NCBI GenBank assembly: GCA_001051155.2
Contig: JYIP02000002.1
Span: 2,487,583 to 2,551,582 of the forward strand
Direction: 5' to 3'
Origin: Chrysoporthe austroafricana
Lineage: Eukaryota > Ascomycota > Sordariomycetes > Diaporthales > Cryphonectriaceae
DNA: 64,000 nucleotides
The translations under genes and the position numbers were made by a program. The notes under the pieces were generated by a model. That model was not told the origin of the DNA, made no database searches, and saw only the letters and a program-made list of their open reading frames with translations. This document shows positions 21,805-33,722 of this stretch, piece by piece. Every line of letters starts with the position of its first letter. Within the stretch, counting starts at the first letter, position 1.

Positions 21805-23028
21805 GACACGAATTTACTATTGCAACCTCCGAAGTAATCCCCTAAACTGTATTGCTAATATAGAACCAATCAACTATATGAATACAGCTACATCCAGACT
21901 TAAAGGCTTGGTGTATAAGCATTGTATTGTGCCTCTGGAATCCGGATTCTCGGGATCATATAATACCTAAGCCGGGCGTCCGGAATCCTAGATGTTTGGC
22001 GAAATATCAGTCTTATATCACAATACTCTAGGAGCAGTGTTGCCACGAGGCAGATCATCCTGACAACCCTGATATAGTCTCAGTCCGCACAGCGGCCTCC
22101 CACATATTCAGGACCGGCAGCAGAGCAGCAGGTCTGCTGCAGTGCTCAGTATTTCCTGCGCGCTGGGGCCTACAACGGGGAGGATCTATATACGAAGTAG
22201 GCTTGTTATCTGGATGGAAAAGCTGAGCCCCCCCGCCCCTCAGAGAAAAGAAGACAGACAGAGAGAGAAAGAAAAGCAATATATATATATAAGTCATGGA
22301 GTGCCCGTTACGGCCTCGAAGAGATCCCGGCATCCAAAGATACCGTCAGCGCTTGATAGGATCTGGACCAGGCTCGGACTATACCCACCGCGAAGGATCG
22401 AAGGATTTGATTGATGGTGCTGAACACCAGGGCGACACGCCATAAGCAGCGCCCGACCGGCCGCCCCCTGACTCTTGAGCGGGTAACATTGAAAAAAAAG
22501 GCCAAAGACAATGTCACACGTTCCCCAGGCGCAAAGCCCATGTGCGGCCTTCGTGCGTCTCTATGCAGAGCATGGTAACTGCTGTGCTCTCCAGCCTACC
22601 AGGTGCGCAGGTGCTCTAGCACCGGCATGCCACGCTTAAAATAAAAGTCCACGTATAGCAGTTATCCACCCACATCAGAGGCGTGTCATCAAAGATAAGC
22701 AGGGAAATATGTAGGTACATAGAGCTGAGTGCTTAGAGCTGAGTGCCTGTAGCTCACCCGCATCCATCAGGGCAGCCGACCGACACCCGGCTTCGACCCA
22801 CGTCCTCATTTTGGACCCTCGAGTTGTTGAAATAGAATGTATAAGCCGTAGAGAGAACTAGGAAGCTATGGCATGTACTATACACAATACATAAAGTCGG
22901 GCGCGTCGCGTCGAGGACCCGCGGTGCTGCCGTTTTTCTCAGCCACAAAATGATACAGAAAGTGCTTTGAAGCCCTTTGGCCCCCCACCTACAGCCGACT
23001 GCCTGAAGAGCCTACCTCAGCCCCCGAC
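21805..23028. other. Intergenic, compartment boundary
   Basis: No gene is supported. A short (TA)n tract occurs near 22279-22292. Base composition rises from AT-leaning on the left to GC-rich on the right. The last part should hold the promoter of the sulfotransferase-like gene starting at 23029. Confidence 0.45.
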
Positions 23029-24105
23029 ATGGCGCCTAAACTCCGCTTCATGACCGATGACCGTGCTGTACACACCGGTATGGGCGCGCGGAGCATCGAA
23101 GTGATCTGCGCAGGGCTCCCTCGATGTGCGACCTCCTCGCTGCAGGCAGCGCTCGAGGGGCCAGTGCTGGGCTACGAGCCTTGTATGCACAGTAAGTCAG
23201 GTCTAGGAAAGACGAGAAAATCAATTTGGGGAGATCCCTAGGCGGGGTGGGCTTATCCTCCACGGGCTTGTCCCTAAACATTTATGAGTGAAGAAGATAA
23301 GACGATGGCTGATTCCTGCAAGTGGCCCATGTTGCACCACACCCGGAGAGGCTGCAGCGCGTGATCGACTGTATGCAGGAACCGGACGCGGAGAAGCGGC
23401 AGCAGATGCTTAGGCCGCTGTTCGAAGGGTATGCGGCGACGACAGATTTTCCAGGGATCATGTTCATCGACGACCTAATGGACTTGTACCCCAAGGCCCC
23501 CGTGATCTTGAATATGCGCAACGATGCGGAGAGCTGGGTCAGGTCGATCAGTGAGACGATCCTCTTCTTTGTGAGTACTCGGCCCCACCGGCCACAGCTC
23601 CAGGAGCCACACTGCCCAGGGCGCTCGGGACGGTGCTGATTCAAACCCATCACAGTATTCCACCACATACCGCCTCACGACCCTCCTCTGGCGCGCCGAC
23701 CGCCTCCACTACGGCGTGCAACACATAGCGCGACAGGTCTTCACTGCGCGGTTCGGGACCGACGCCCCATTTCCCTCTGTCGAGTTCTACCATGCCTACA
23801 ACCACTGGGTTCGGCAGGAAGCCTCGAAACGAGGTCGCAAGGTGTTGGAGTGGCGGGCTGCGGATGGGTATGGGCCGATCTGCGAATTTCTGGGGAAAGA
23901 CGTGCCTAAAGATGGGGAGGGGAAGGTGGTGGAGTTCCCGAGGCTGAACGATTCGGGGAGCATGAAGTTCTTGCACAAGGTCTTGGTCGTGAGGGGCCTG
24001 GTGAGTTGGATTGGGCTTGGGGTGGGCGTCTGGGCTGTGTGGAGGTATGGAGGAAGGGTGGTGCCGGGGTTTGTGGAGGGGGCGGTGAGGTTGGGATCGA
24101 ATTAA
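23029..24105 (+). CDS. Sulfotransferase-like P-loop protein (286 aa, three exons)
   Basis: Exons are 23029-23191, 23323-23570 and 23656-24105, with introns of 131 and 85 nt (donors GTAAGT and GTGAGT, acceptors GCAAG and CACAG). The total is 861 nt, 287 codons with the stop. The P-loop-like GLPRCATSSLQAAL (residues 29-42) would bind the PAPS 5'-phosphosulfate, and APVILNMRNDAESWVRS matches the second conserved block of the fungal Sulfotransfer_4-type family, often misnamed NAD-dependent epimerase. A hydrophobic segment near the C-terminus (VRGLVSWIGLGVGVWAVW) suggests a tail anchor. The family occurs widely in fungi near secondary-metabolism genes, but no substrate is known and no cluster is evident here. 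The ATG was chosen because it is the first in frame and gives the usual N-terminal length. Confidence 0.85.
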
Positions 24106-26321
24106 GATGTAGGACTTGAACAGATGGAGGAACTCCTTTTTCTTGCTCTTGACGATGAATCAAGCATCGCCCTGACAAGCTAACAGTACGATAGTAAACT
24201 CATGCTGAAGACGCTGGCAGACTCGAGAGTGCGATGTCCGCGATCCGAGCCCAGGCCTACACTACAGACGATCTGACAAGACACCAGAAGCTAGGGGCGA
24301 CCGCACAGACCAGCTACGGACGGCGCAGTCAGGGTCCGGCCCGAGATCTACTCGAGTGGCGCGACAGTCGACGTGAGACGTGAATGACAAGCCGCTTAGG
24401 CGCATGGTCATGCGTCCCGTGTGACGTCGCTGGACGATGCATCCAGCGTCTGCCTCTATGACATGCGGCTAATTCCCTGCAAGCACCACAGCATGAGGTG
24501 CAGTGGAGATAGCGGTCGCCTGACGGCGTAATCGTGCGGCGCAGGTGCGTTGGTCACTTACGAAGCAGCTCGTGCGTAGGCCGTCGGGCCGATGGATGCA
24601 ACCTCGCAGGCCCGAGGTCTGGCTGCACCGTAGGTACTAAGTAGGCTGGCGAGCGAGACGTTCTGGGTCCTTACTTGGCACCTGCGCGTCTGGTGCAGTG
24701 GGAAAAACCCGGCTCGGCGCCAGGTCGTGTCGTGTTCGTGCAGGCTGCCCAGTTGACACCTCGAATGTGAGGCTGCAGAACTGAGAGCGCCTTTTTTTTT
24801 CTTTTTTTTTTCCTCTCCTGCTCCCCTCCCCCCGGAAAGCGCGAGGCCCCGGCGGGTATCGCGCGCGCGTGAATTTCGAGAAGCCAGCCCCCCTTTTCCC
24901 GCCCGGGTTGAATAGCCCCCCCGATGTCGCCGTCGACGGGGCAGGCCGTCGTGCAAGCCCAGCGAGAACAGCGGTGGGGAGGTCGGTAGGCCTCAGATCC
25001 CTGTCGCGCCGGAAGAGATTCGCAGTGAGACACGTGCAAGGGCCCACAGCTGCCGGGGCGCATTCGGCGTGTTGGCGGGACAGCCTGATGAAGCGTCTAA
25101 TTTCCTCTCGCGCGCTGACCTCTGCTATCCTAAAAGGCCGGAGGGAGGCCCCGGGCATGTGAATGGCCGCCGCTCATCGAGATTCCTCTCTCTGAGGGTG
25201 GTACTCGGGCGAACTCGATCAGGTGGTTCTAAAGCTACGCCTGTCTGGTCCCGCGCCGGAAGTGGAAGCTAGCGGGCCGGAGGGTTCCCCGGGTGTCGTC
25301 AAACCTTGGCGGTTCAGAGCGATCGGTTGCGGAAACAGAGATGAAGGCGAAGGCGTCCTGCAGGCCTGGTGAGGAATTTATTCGGCTGTGGTCTAGACCC
25401 TCAGCGGCGGCATCGACACTCGCTGCGACTCTAGCAATCCTGATAGCGGCGGCGCTGTCGCGTTGACGTCGTTGCGTAGCCTTGGGGTACCATAGTGCTA
25501 CAGCATGTACCATAGTCGCTCTGGTGATCTGCGGAGGTGAGAAAAACTGGGAACCTCCGGCCAGATTCGGGAAAGCCCCATCTCATCTCCTGGTCGGACG
25601 CCTCGCGTCACGGCCTTCTGGTGCGAGCCGCAGCCGAGCCATCCCCGATCGGCCCCTGTTCTGTGCTGGCGATCCTCGGGGTGACACAACAGGCAAGCCC
25701 TGGCGCCGCTCGAGAGGGGATCGCAGCCTGGGCTGACGAGAGGAACGAAGCCGGCCGGCGGGGCTGGTGGGCAGACAGGTCGAGGGCCGGCAGTCCGGCC
25801 ACGATGGAAAAGGGGGCACGGCGCATGAGGCGAGTCACGCGCGCGCTGGCTCCGGCGGTCCCCTCGCTTCCGAGCCGTGGTGCTACTGTACATGACCTCG
25901 CGTGGTGTTGGGTGTGGGAAAAAGGGGAGGGGTGGGCCAGTGGTGCATGGGAGCGGACGGAGGTAGCGGGAGGATGTGCGGATGAGACAGTCGAAACAGA
26001 TTTGCGGTAAAGCCGGAACGGTAGCAATGCCCCGAGGGAGTCACGCCAGGGCGAAGACAGTGCTGCTGCCGCTGCCGCCGCTGCTGACGGTCAGTGTGCC
26101 CACGGAATTACGGCAGTACCAGAGAGAGAGCACAGCAGGGCGGTGCAGAGACGAGAGAAGCAGAGGCAGCCAGCAGCCGTCGGCATGGGATGTTGAGGGG
26201 CGGGGGGGCGGGAGCCTGACTGCCCCGAGCCTGGCTAGCGCTCCAACACTGCGTGAGATGAAGCCGCCGGGGCCTGGTCCCGCCTCCCGGTTGCGCCCAG
26301 CCGGCCGTGCGACGAGACGGT

Positions 26322-26545
26322 TCTTTTTTTTTTTTTTTTTTTTGGTTTTTTTTTTTGTTTTTTTTTTTTCTTTTGGGGGGGGGGGGGGGCAGGCGGGGGG
26401 TGGGGGGGGGGGGGGGGCCTCCTCCCTGGCGGGGGGGGGGGGCNCGGGGCCGCCCGCCGGCGCGGCCGGCGGCGGCGGGTTGCGGGGGGTGTTTGGGGCG
26501 CGCGGCCCGGGGCCCGGTCCCGGTTTTTTTTTTTTTTTTTTTTTT
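26322..26545. repeat. Poly-T/poly-G homopolymer patch with ambiguous base
   Basis: Runs of T (three tracts), then of G (several tracts of 10-17), surround a single N at 26444. These are followed by a GC-only stretch and a further T-run of over 20. Such alternating homopolymers are rare in fungal DNA and common in low-quality gap fill. Confidence 0.7.
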
Positions 26546-27514
26546 GGATTTATTTTTTGTTTTCCTGCTAGCCAGTGGAGGCGGGGTCGGACAGGCAGGA
26601 GGTCGAGGGCCGCGCGTGGCCTCCTCCTCGGCGGCGAGAGGCGACACCCCGTGGGAGGAAGCCAGAGAGAAGGAGGGAGGGGGGGCTCGAGAGCTGAGGC
26701 CAGAGCCGGGAGGGAGGAGGGACGGTGGACCAGGAGCGAGAGAGGCGCTGGCGGGTGGAAGCCCGAGGCTGTGGGGACTGGCGCCGGGACCGCCGGGATG
26801 CCGTGTGCTCGCCTCAGCACGAAGCGCTGTGGGGCCCAGCCAAGACAGAGAGAGGGCTGCTGCGATGCTGTGCGGTGCGGTGACCCTCGCCCTGCCACCC
26901 ACACAGACGGGCCTGTATGCGTCGCTTGCGTGTTCCCCCGTGCAGGAACAGCCGGCGCCGCGGGCGAGATGCGAGACGCAGGGCAGGATGCGAGGTGCTC
27001 TTGCTGGTTGCTGGGCGATACTGTGGCGTGCTGGGTGCCGTGGTGCGCCGCGCCGTGCTGGCTGGCCTAAAAATATCGCCATCCACCTCTGGGACGATCG
27101 CCGCCCCCCCGCCCGACATGTTGCGTGTGGAACGCCAGCCTTCCCCTCCCTCCGGCCTGTCGCACGCGCCCGGCAGAGCAGGGCAGGGCAGAGGGGCACA
27201 TCAGACGAGAAGGTGATAGCCCGGCGAGGTGGTGGTGGTCCTTTTCCGAAATGAAAGTGAGCACGGCACGTCTTCCGTCGAGCCGGGGGGGGAGAAGGGA
27301 AGGGATGGGAAGGGAAAAAAAAGCTGCGGGCGGGAGATGGGGCACGGACGGGGGTGGGAGAGAAAGAGGTGACGACTGGCCGTCTCGCCCTCCTCGTCGC
27401 GCGCCTTCTCCTCCTCCTCCCTCCTCCTCCGCCTCCTCGTCGTGCCTCCTCTTCTTGCTCCTCCCTCCCGTCCGTCCCCCCCCCCTTGCTTCTTTCCCTC
27501 TTCCCTCCCGAAGC

Positions 27515-27586
27515 CCAGGCCGGGCAGGGCAGGGCACGCGGGCAGGGCAAGGGCAGGATAGGGCAGGGCAGGGCGGCAAGAGGTAG
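27515..27586. repeat. GGGCA-type G-rich tandem repeats
   Basis: About ten imperfect copies of GGGCA or GGGCAA/GGATA lie in a row. Closely spaced G-triplets could form G-quadruplex structures on the plus strand. It lies upstream of the Zn2Cys6 gene. Confidence 0.6.
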
Positions 27587-28373
27587 GCGAGGTGGCCGCC
27601 CACACACCACACGCCCCCCCCCCCGTGCCCCCCAAGATCCCTGTCGCCTCGCACCTGCACGGCGTACCACCATGGTACGTACCACTTAGCCTATAGCGCG
27701 TCACCCCAAACCCCGATCGCCCGGGCCACGTTCCCAGACTCTTGCGTGCCTCCCTCGCCCCTCCAGCCCGTGCCGTGCCTGGCCTGGCTCCGGCAGCTCC
27801 TTCCCAGCGTCGCCCCTCCGCCCAGCAGCCCAACCCGACTCGCCTCAGCTCGGCCAGCCCAGCCCAGGCCACACCACGCGCCCGCCCGCCCGCCCACCTG
27901 CACGCCCACCCACCTGCACGCCCACAGGCCACAGGTGCATACGTAGCCCTCCCGCCAGACAGACAGATGCACATGAGGTGTGTGCATGTGGGGTGGGCGG
28001 TGGAATGCTCGGCTGCGCACATAGGCCATCGTGTGGGAAGCACCGCACAGGGCGCTGGGCACACGAGGCATCTGTCGGCGCTCCGGCCGGGGCTTGTGTG
28101 CCTCAGGCGTCGACTGATCGGGGCCAACGGACACCGTAGCGTGGGCCCTGTGCGCGCTGACACCCACCCAGGAGGGGCCACGAGCCGGGGGTTGGGGGGC
28201 CACCGGGGGGGGTGGTTGAGGTGGAGGGCGAGGGCGAGGGCGAGGAGGAGGAGGAGGAGGAGGCAGGGCCAGCGGTGGGCAGCGCGGGCTGCGTGGGCAG
28301 CGCGGGCGGGCAGCTGCTACCTCGCAGGCCAATGCCCCCATCTCTCCCTCCTCTCGGGGGTACAGTGGAGCTA

Positions 28374-28440
28374 GGGTACGGTAGGGTACGGCAGGGTACG
28401 GCAGGGCACGGTAGGGCACGGCAGGGTAACGGGGGGTACG
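28374..28440. repeat. Approximately 10-bp tandem repeat (GGTAGGGTAC-like)
   Basis: Imperfect units of the form GGTACGGTAG/GGCACGGCAG repeat about six times in the leader or promoter region of the Zn2Cys6 gene. It is not a telomere repeat (no TTAGGG). Confidence 0.6.
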
Positions 28441-28741
28441 GGGGGTCGTCGTCGAGGCAAGTACCTCCCGCCGCGTACCCAGGCCCCGAGCTCCCCATCC
28501 TCGAGGCCCTTTCTTCTACCTCCGGGCCGCCGCCTTCCACCTTTTTTTTTTCCCTCTCCCCCCTTCCCTTCCCTTCCCACCGACCGACCGTCCCATCTCT
28601 TCTTGTCGTCTCTCTCCTCCTCCCGTCTCGACCGACAGCTGTTCTGTCCTGTCGTGTCTCGTGTCCTGTCCGGAGCGAGGCGCCTCAACTCGACCTGCCC
28701 GGGCTCCCGTCGTCGACGCTGCCGTCGTCGTCATCGCCGTT

Positions 28742-28806
28742 TGCCCGCCTGCCTGCCCGCCTGCCCGCCTGCCCGCCTGCCTGCCTGCCTGCCTGCCTGC
28801 CCGCCT
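28742..28806. repeat. (CCTG/CCCG)n tetranucleotide microsatellite
   Basis: About sixteen tandem tetranucleotides alternate CCTG and CCCG about 350-410 bp upstream of the Zn2Cys6 start codon. It is likely in the 5' leader or core promoter and is prone to length variation. Confidence 0.8.
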
Positions 28807-29151
28807 GAAGTCTCTTATATCCTGTGTTGAGTTTGACCCTCGCGTCACCTGCAGGGCCAGTAGTCGGCAGTGGTGTCAGCATCGGACCCCAGTGCCCCGG
28901 ACCTTTTCGCAGTTGGACCGCCGGGTCTCCGAACACGCCAGCACCAGGCGACTTTTACACACGAAAACACAGACCCGCGCGCCTCTCCTCTCCCTCGTCT
29001 CGTCTCGTCGCAGACAACACCACTGCCACCACCACAACAGCAACAGCTCTCTCGCGACGCGACCATCAACCGGCGCGACGGGCCTGCGGCTCCCTCGTCA
29101 GCCAGCGCGCAGCTGTCATCCACCGCCGCCACCGCCACCGCCACTACCACC

Positions 29152-32100
29152 ATGTCCAACGCCCGCTCCACGGCCCTCAGGGCGGGCGGCGCCTGTGTCC
29201 GCTGCCGCAAGGGCAAGACCAAGTGCGTTTACGAGAACGGGCGCGCCCCCTGCAAGAACTGCGCCAAGGGCATGCACGAGTGCTATCTGCCCTCCGAGTC
29301 GATGAGCCACGGCGGCCACGGCGTCTCACCGGCCAGGGTCGCCCAGAGGACGCGAGAGTCGCTGCCCGCCGAGAGGTCCACCGCCGCCGGTGCGCACACC
29401 GAACGCCACGCCCAGTCGCACGCGGGCGTCGCCGCCTCGCGCAATACCGCGGCCGCCAACGAGAAGTATGTCGCCGTCTTTTCTTGGCTCCTCCTTCTCT
29501 CTTCGCTTCTCCCCTCTTCTCCCCTCTTCTCTGTCTGTCTTTCAGTCTTGGCTGGGCTGGCTGGCTGGCTTGCTGCCTGTCTGTCTGTTTGTCGCCCTAC
29601 GTCTTGTCGTCGTCCCCTGCAGCGCGCCCTTGTCTGTCTGCCTGTCCTGTTTCATCCCATATCACCACGGCCTGCCTGCCCTCCCCCACCCTCCTACCAC
29701 CCACCTCCCACCTCCGGGCCTACCTGTCCGTGTGTCACTGGCGGCAACCCTCCACCCTCGCCCGGGCCTTGGGAGTCCTCGGCTCGCGCGCCACGGCTGC
29801 GCTGCGTTTCAGCTGCTCTGCCTCTGGGCCAACCCTTCTGCAGCCTCTTCTGCAGCCTCCTGCCTCCCTCCCCGTCCCAGCCTGCCGGTCTGCGTGGCCC
29901 GCAGGGGACTCTCGAGAGGCGACCGCTCGTCCACGGGGTCCGGAGTCGTCTTCCCGCCCGTGTCGCGTTCCGCGATCCTGCCCTCATCTCTCTCGCCTCT
30001 GTCAGGCGCAATCTCCATTTCAGCCGCAGGGGTGGGGGGAGGGTGGCTCGTCGGTGCGGGCTGCTGGTTCCGGTGTGACCACCGCCCAGGAGGTGCAGCC
30101 AGCCCCCGACGCTTTGTCGCCCCCGGGCTTGTGGCCGTCCATCCCAAGACCAAACGGGGCCTGCGCCCTTCCGTGCATGATCCCTGTGCCCCACTGTTCT
30201 CGCTCTCGTTCCCCTGCCGGCTACGCCGTCGCTTCCGGCCCCAGCCCGTATCCCACTGGGGCCCTGCTGCACCTAATTTCCCGCGTTCTGCACCCGAAAT
30301 CGTCGTGAACACAGCCAGCCGGCCACGGCACGCCTTGCGCCCTGATACCCTGCCCGCCTGTCGTGTCCAGCCCGTCGCTGTCGCTGTCGCTGTTGCTGTC
30401 GCTGTTGCTGTCGCAACCACCATCGTCATGGCGGCCCCGCCGGAGTTCGTCACCGCTAACACCCCGCTTCCTACAGGCTCGGCCCAGAGCTGCTGGACCA
30501 GTGCGAGCGGGTCATCAACAAGGTGATGCCCGCCTGCGTTGCCTTCCACAAGCCATCCTTCATCCAGCAGCTCAGGAACAATGCTGTCGATAGCGTCATG
30601 GTCAACGCGCTCCTGTGCACCGCGGCGAGGTAAGCAAGCCGGAGCCGGCTCGGAAGCCTCCCCCCCCCAAAAAACTGCCACGCGTCGCCTGACTGCTAAC
30701 CTGGCCTGTCATAGGCACTCTCCGGTCCTCACCCAGCGCTACGGCCGGAACCAGGGCTCCCCCCAGGCCGCCGAGCACTTTGCCCTGAAGGCCAGCAACT
30801 TCATATGGCTGTCCCTGGACCACCCGACCCTTGCGGATATCCAGGCCCTCTGCCTGATGGTCATCCACGAGTGGGGTTCCAGGAGCGCCGTGCGTGCCTA
30901 CATCTACCTCGGCCAGGCTGCCCGCATGGCCCAGATGCACCGTGTCGTCCACGTCAGTCGGCATCATTCCGACCCCGACCACTTCCTCCAGGAGGAGTCC
31001 TTCCGCCGGACCCTCTGGCTTATCTACATCCTGGACTGTTTCCTCACCAGCAGCCCTGGACGGTACCCGGCCCTGTCGAAGCTCGACGTCAAGGATGTGC
31101 CTCTCCCCTGTGAGGATATGAACTTCAACTTTGGGAATCCCGTCTTTGTCCAGACCCTCGACGGGAGCCCGCCCCCTGGCTGCCCCAGCCCGGGCATGAT
31201 GGCACCCATCGGTGAGTTTGGTCACATCGTGCTTGCTACCGAGGCCTGGCGCATGGCCGTCGAGATGATGACCACCACGACCATCGAGACCTTCAGTGAG
31301 GAGCAGTGCGTCATCCTCGAGGCCAAGGTCTCTCAGGTCCGCGCCAACCTCCCACACCACTTCGCCGAGCGGCAGGGCCAGATGGACCTGCACATCACCA
31401 TGGGCAGCGGCCTTACCTTTGCCATGATCCACATGCTCCTCCACTGCGCCACTATCTTCATCAACAGGCGGCGCATCCTGCAGGTTGTGACCTCGGAGAA
31501 CTTCAGCATTGAGGTCTGGCGGATGTCTGCCCAGAGCCAGATCCAGACCGTCGAGCGCATCCTGGAGTCCTCCCACAGCATCATCTCCATGCTCATGGCC
31601 CTCCAGAGGGCGACCGAGCCGACGATGGTCTGCTGCCTGCCCATCTTCATGCTTTTCTCTGGCTTCACGGCCGGCTCGACCGTTGCCTACCTGGCCCTGA
31701 AGGGACTATCACCACCTCATACTCACGACACCATCCATACTATGGTCGACAAGTGCCTCCGGTTGATGAAGGAGGGCGCCGACTCCTGGAATCTGGTTGT
31801 CCCCTGGCACCGCCACCTCAGTGTCATGAGCCGGGTCCTGCAGGATAGCGGTCTCGGCGACGAGCCCGAGCGTGTTGGCGAGGATACCCGCATGGTGATC
31901 CGACGGTCGTCCTCGGTCAAGGACGACCGGATGAGCCAGGCCGATACCCAGAACGACTCGATGGACTACGAGCAGCATGGGCCTCAGGGTGCGCCTCAGT
32001 CCGACGCCCAGCCCCAGCCGATCCCGCAGACGAGCCCCGACAGTATTCGCCAGGGCACGCCCCAGAGCAGCACTCCTCAGGCTGCGCCGACTGCGCCTAT

Positions 32101-32401
32101 GGAAAGTCGTGCCAGCGAGCCCCCGCCTCCTCGTCGGCCTGGCGTTACCACAATCAATGGTGGCTCCGCCGGTCACTCCACTCCAGCCATCGGATCTCCT
32201 ACAGCAGGCCCTCAGGACGTTAAGGCCGAGTCCCCAGCTCCTGCGTCTAATGGGTCCAACGCCGGCGGTGTCTCTGGGTCGGTACCGCCTAAGGAGAGCG
32301 GTAGCTCTATGGACATGACGCCGACCGAGCTGTGCGCCGCCTTCGAGCGTCAGCTACTCGAGCTTGATGACCTGGCCGCTTTCATGGGAGGCGGAGTGTG
32401 A
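29152..32401 (+). CDS. Zn(II)2Cys6 transcription factor with fungal MHR (717 aa)
   Basis: Exons are 29152-29465, 30477-30629 and 30715-32401; 2154 nt equals 718 codons with the stop. The ATG sits in a CCACCATG context. The binuclear zinc cluster is at residues 15-44 with spacing C-x2-C-x6-C-x8-C-x2-C-x6-C (CVRCRKGKTKC...). The middle homology region runs from about residue 105 to 400, with ELLDQCERVINKVMPACVAF at its start, then HSPVLTQRY and RRTLWLIYILDCF. The last 150 residues are Pro/Gln/Ser-rich, as in activation regions. It is a nuclear DNA-binding regulator of unknown targets. Intron 1 is 1011 nt, exceptionally long, with (CTGTCG)n repeats; intron 2 is 85 nt. An alternative 3' splice (GTGAGT at 32399 to CGCAG|GGCGCC near 32470) would change the end from MGGGV to MGGGVAPAPR. 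Confidence 0.88.
30364..30416. repeat. (CTGTCG/CTGTTG)n repeat inside intron 1 of the Zn2Cys6 gene
   Basis: Seven or eight hexanucleotides of CTGTCG or CTGTTG lie about 60-110 bp before the intron acceptor. The repeat adds pyrimidines upstream of the splice site, and its length may vary among strains. Confidence 0.7.
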
Positions 32402-33722
32402 GTCCGTTCCACACCTTCCGCTTGCAGTCTAGTCTCAAAGCCACTCTTTGTTGCTGATGGGTCTCGCAGGGCGCCTGCTCCCAGATAAGCCATGGGTACC
32501 ATGCTCGACAGCCGATTGGTACCGCCTGTCTCAGATGGGAGGGTGCGTCCTCGACGCAAACGAGAACATGTCAGCTGGTGGTGTTGGGGGGGCTTCGGCT
32601 CTTGTCTTAAGCCTGGTCGAAGCTTTGACGCGATTTTTGTCTGGTGTTGGTTGGCTGTGGGAATGGGTAAAATCGTTGGCCGTCTACTTTCAGATCTGTC
32701 TATGGCCAGTGGGTGCTGGGCCTCATCTACACCTTGAGATGGTGGCGTTCTGTGTGTGGGCGCGGTGGGTGTTTGGATCGCTGAGCAGCTGCCTTTCATC
32801 TTCTCGTAATTAGTTGGGACGTTCGTTGCTTCACAGACGATCTAGGATCGTCTCTGGTGTCTGGTGGGGTTTTGCCGTCCATCACTTGGGCGTTGAGGTT
32901 TGGGAGGGTAGGGGGGTTGAGGATGACCCCACACTGTGTGTGCTTGTATTGCTCGGAGGTCGATCGTTGCCTGTTTCTGTCTGTACAATATTTCTAGCTG
33001 GTACTGATGGTATGCCGGGTCTGGTACTGTCGGAACTGGACAGCTGTCTCAACCAAGACCGGCAGAGAGACCTCCCAGACGCGTCAAGGTGATCCTTCTG
33101 ATAGAAGTATAATGGGATCAATCTTATGTCTGGTCTACTTGGCGGTCCTTCTTCAATGAATGTGCCCTGCTCGGATGCGTCTTCTCCATCGTTTTCCTGT
33201 GCTATCTTGCCTACACTGGCTCTGGATCGTGAGGCGGCGCGAGGATCGTTGAGGGGGTAGGATGAAGTAGGCGTTCCATTTGCACAAGTGGTGGTATGGC
33301 GGCTACACAGTATCGAGGACGGATAGACCCAGGCTTGGTGTACCGCACGCAGTTGTGGACAACCGTAGACACACCGAGTCGTGGGTTACAAAAGTCCTGT
33401 CAGAGACATCCACGTGGGAAGGACAAAAGTTTGCCTTATGTGAGTCAAATTCGGTGCCCGTTATGTAAGCAGGCTATGTTAAACCCTCAAGACCTCTCGT
33501 CTTGGAAATTGATGATGATTGTGACGGGATAGATGATGCTAACACCTAGACCAAACCGAAGCCAAAAACAAAACAAAAAAACGCCTTTCGAACCAAAGTC
33601 AAGTGAGCGTCTTCACATATCCCCCCCCCACCCCGCATTCTTGCGGACCTGCTCTCGCCCTCGCCGTCATCAAGGGTGTACGTGTACGAGGCGAGTTCTC
33701 CTCTGCCGGGTCTCACTACCGC
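32402..33722. other. Intergenic between convergent genes
   Basis: This is the 3' flank of the Zn2Cys6 gene and of the small gene at 33723-34388, which converge. The T/G-rich plus-strand composition to about 33.1 kb suits a long 3' UTR. No gene is supported. Confidence 0.5.

Larger units (their letters stand above)
24106..29151. other. 5-kb GC-rich low-complexity region, no supported gene
   Basis: Many overlapping long frames occur on both strands, but they are the product of GC-rich low-complexity sequence: Arg/Pro/Gly-rich translations, frames equally open on opposite strands, no domains and no splice signals that join them. The right part (about 27.2-29.15 kb) is CT-rich with several tandem repeats and probably includes the promoter and 5' leader of the Zn2Cys6 gene. 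The left part probably holds the 3' end of the sulfotransferase-like transcript. The segment 26320-26545 contains an N and long homopolymers and may be an unreliable assembly patch. Confidence 0.6.

Noticed and set aside
25976..27685. Long overlapping frames (over 300-500 codons) on both strands in the GC-rich region
   Set aside because: They cross a homopolymer patch with an N, translate to Arg/Pro/Gly/Lys repeats, are open on both strands at once and show no domain or splice logic.
28374..28440. Telomere-like repeat
   Set aside because: Units are GGTACGGTAG/GGCACGGCAG, not TTAGGG, and lie in the middle of the contig.
30602..31576. 324-codon minus-strand frame opposite the Zn2Cys6 gene
   Set aside because: Antisense shadow; the plus strand carries the fungal transcription factor blocks with matching introns.
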